Source: Acetobacteraceae bacterium | GTDB lineage: Bacteria > Pseudomonadota > Alphaproteobacteria > Acetobacterales > Acetobacteraceae | DNA length: 6,983 nt | NCBI GenBank assembly: GCA_947478535.1 | Contig: CANJXD010000312.1 | Span: 1-6,983 of the forward strand | Reading direction: 5' to 3' | In this document: positions 5,959 to 6,983 of the stretch, in pieces | Position numbering within the stretch: position 1 is the first letter of the stretch | Layout: the number at the start of each line of letters is the position of its first letter | The notes under the pieces: generated by a model | What the model was told of the DNA's origin: nothing | Database searches by the model: none | The model's input: only the letters and a program-made list of their open reading frames with translations | Program-made: the position numbers and the translations under genes

Positions 5959-6939
5959 TCAGTCCATCTTGATGTCGATCGCGTCCGTCACGGTCTTCCA
6001 GCGCGCGAGGTCGCCGCGGATCACCGCCGCCAGCGCGTCCGGCGTGCCCGGTGCCGGGAAGAATCCGCGATCGATCAGGGCGCGGGCTGTATTGGGTTCG
6101 CTGATCACACGGTTCAGATCCGCATTCAGCCGCGCGACCACCGATGCCGGCGTGCCAGTTGGTGCCAGCAGGGCATACCAGAGATCGACCTCGTAGCCGG
6201 GGAAGCCGCTCTCGGCGACGGTGGGGATGTTCGGCAGCCCCTCGTAGCGCTGCGCGCCGAGCGAGGCGATGACCTTCACGCGGCCTTCGCGCACGAAGGC
6301 TTCCACCGAATTATAGGGGCCGAAGAACATGTCGACTTCGCCGGCGATCAGTGCCGTCACGGCGGGGCCGGAGCCGCGATAGGGCACATGCTGGATGCGC
6401 GTGCCGGTCATGATGTTGAACAGCTCGCCTGCCATATGCGGCGCCGTCACATTGCTGGCGCTGCCATGGTTCAGGCGGCCGGGGTTCGCGCGATCCATCG
6501 CGATCAATTCGGCGATGTTGGCCACCGCGAGGCCCGGACGGATCGACAGCACAAGCGGCGATGTGGCGATCATGCCGACCGGCGCCAGGTCATTCGGCAG
6601 GTCGAAGCCGCTGTTGCGCTGGACGTGGTGCAGCATGGTCTGCGAATTCGGCATCAGCACGACGGTATGTCCATCCGCTGGCGCACGCGCGGTAAATGTG
6701 GCGCCCACCGTGCCGGACCCGCCGCTACGGTTTTCCACGATCATGCCCTGGCCGCGCCAGCCTTCGGAGAAGCGCGGCGCGATCAGGCGGGCCAGGATGT
6801 CCGTGCCGCCACCCGGCGCGAAGCCGGAGATCATGCGGACGCTGCGCTGGGGGAAATCCTGCGCTTGCGCGCGTGCCGCACCGGCGCTGCCCGCCATCAT
6901 GCCGCTCGCGAGCAGCATTAGAAATTCTGATCTTTTCAT
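5959..6939 (-). CDS. Bug/TctC-family periplasmic solute-binding protein (first copy)
   Basis: A 326-residue tripartite tricarboxylate transporter receptor of usual length. The signal peptide spans about residues 1-24 or 1-26 (positive MKR, hydrophobic LMLLASGMMAGSAGAA, cleavage at ARA or AQA). Family signatures are SGFAPGGGTDILARLIAP (38-55), IVENRSGGSGTVGA (67-80), HVPYRGSGPAVTALIAGEVD (184-203) followed by MFFGP, and the Bug-type closing region PNIPTVAESGFPGYEV (236-251). Unlike the second copy it keeps the standard GEVDMFF stretch. The two proteins share only the family framework by eye, so they are old paralogues rather than a recent duplication. I chose ATG 6939 because GGGGGA lies four bases upstream and the signal peptide then begins MKRSEF; in-frame starts at 6951 (ATG) and 6954 (GTG) would add four or five residues. 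It may head the cluster or be a separate unit, since 110 bases follow it. The ligand is unknown. Confidence 0.94.
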   Translation of the reverse strand: MKRSEFLMLLASGMMAGSAGAARAQAQDFPQRSVRMISGFAPGGGTDILARLIAPRFSEGWRGQGMIVENRSGGSGTVGATFTARAPADGHTVVLMPNSQTMLHHVQRNSGFDLPNDLAPVGMIATSPLVLSIRPGLAVANIAELIAMDRANPGRLNHGSASNVTAPHMAGELFNIMTGTRIQHVPYRGSGPAVTALIAGEVDMFFGPYNSVEAFVREGRVKVIASLGAQRYEGLPNIPTVAESGFPGYEVDLWYALLAPTGTPASVVARLNADLNRVISEPNTARALIDRGFFPAPGTPDALAAVIRGDLARWKTVTDAIDIKMD

Positions 6940-6943
6940 GGTG

Positions 6944-6949
6944 TCCCCC
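6944..6949 (-). promoter_or_regulatory. Ribosome binding site deciding the first Bug gene start
   Basis: The minus strand reads GGGGGA, then CACC, then ATG at 6939. The same CACC spacer and ATG occur at the LLM gene. The alternative ATG at 6951 overlaps the region just before this motif and has no comparable site of its own. Confidence 0.45.
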
Positions 6950-6983
6950 ATCACGTCGAAAGGCGGGCGGCCGGTGCGCGGCC

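Noticed and set aside
6940..6983. Promoter upstream of the first Bug gene
   Set aside because: Only 44 bases are available and they are GC-rich with no -10 or -35-like elements; any promoter probably lies outside the window.

Overview
The window is GC-rich throughout, roughly two thirds G+C by eye. All seven supportable genes lie on the minus strand, so they read right to left. The Bug/TctC-type periplasmic binding proteins, the alanine-rich signal peptides and the codon bias suggest a soil or environmental proteobacterium. A Roseomonas-like Acetobacteraceae (Alphaproteobacteria) is my best guess; a Bug-rich betaproteobacterium is the main alternative. This is inferred from protein style only, since the window has no rRNA or other phylogenetic marker.

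Layout in transcription order: (1) a Bug/TctC-family solute-binding protein, 6939-5959; (2) a 110-base gap holding a short AT-rich patch with a perfect 12-bp palindrome, possibly a promoter or operator; (3) a luciferase-like flavin-dependent oxidoreductase, 5848-4757; (4) a second, divergent Bug protein, 4726-3767; (5) a single-chain ADP-forming acyl-CoA ligase, 3762-1666; (6) a thiolase-fold protein lacking the nucleophilic cysteine, 1643-492; (7) a DUF35 zinc-ribbon/OB-fold protein, 486-76; (8) the first 24 codons of a gene resembling the NAD(P)H-dependent flavin oxidoreductase/nitronate monooxygenase family, starting at 72 and cut by the window edge.

From the luciferase-like gene onward the gaps are 30, 4, 22, 5 and 3 bases, so these genes very probably form one operon. 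The first Bug gene may belong to the same unit or to a separate one.

The gene set looks like an uptake-plus-catabolism cassette for an organic acid. The periplasmic proteins would bind a carboxylate. One or two flavin enzymes would oxidise it, the ligase would make the CoA thioester, and the thiolase-like/DUF35 pair would cleave a C-C bond, perhaps by a retro-aldol reaction as in the steroid side-chain enzyme Ltp2-ChsH2(DUF35). The substrate cannot be read from the sequence. No mobile element, tRNA, rRNA, CRISPR array or convincing terminator was seen.
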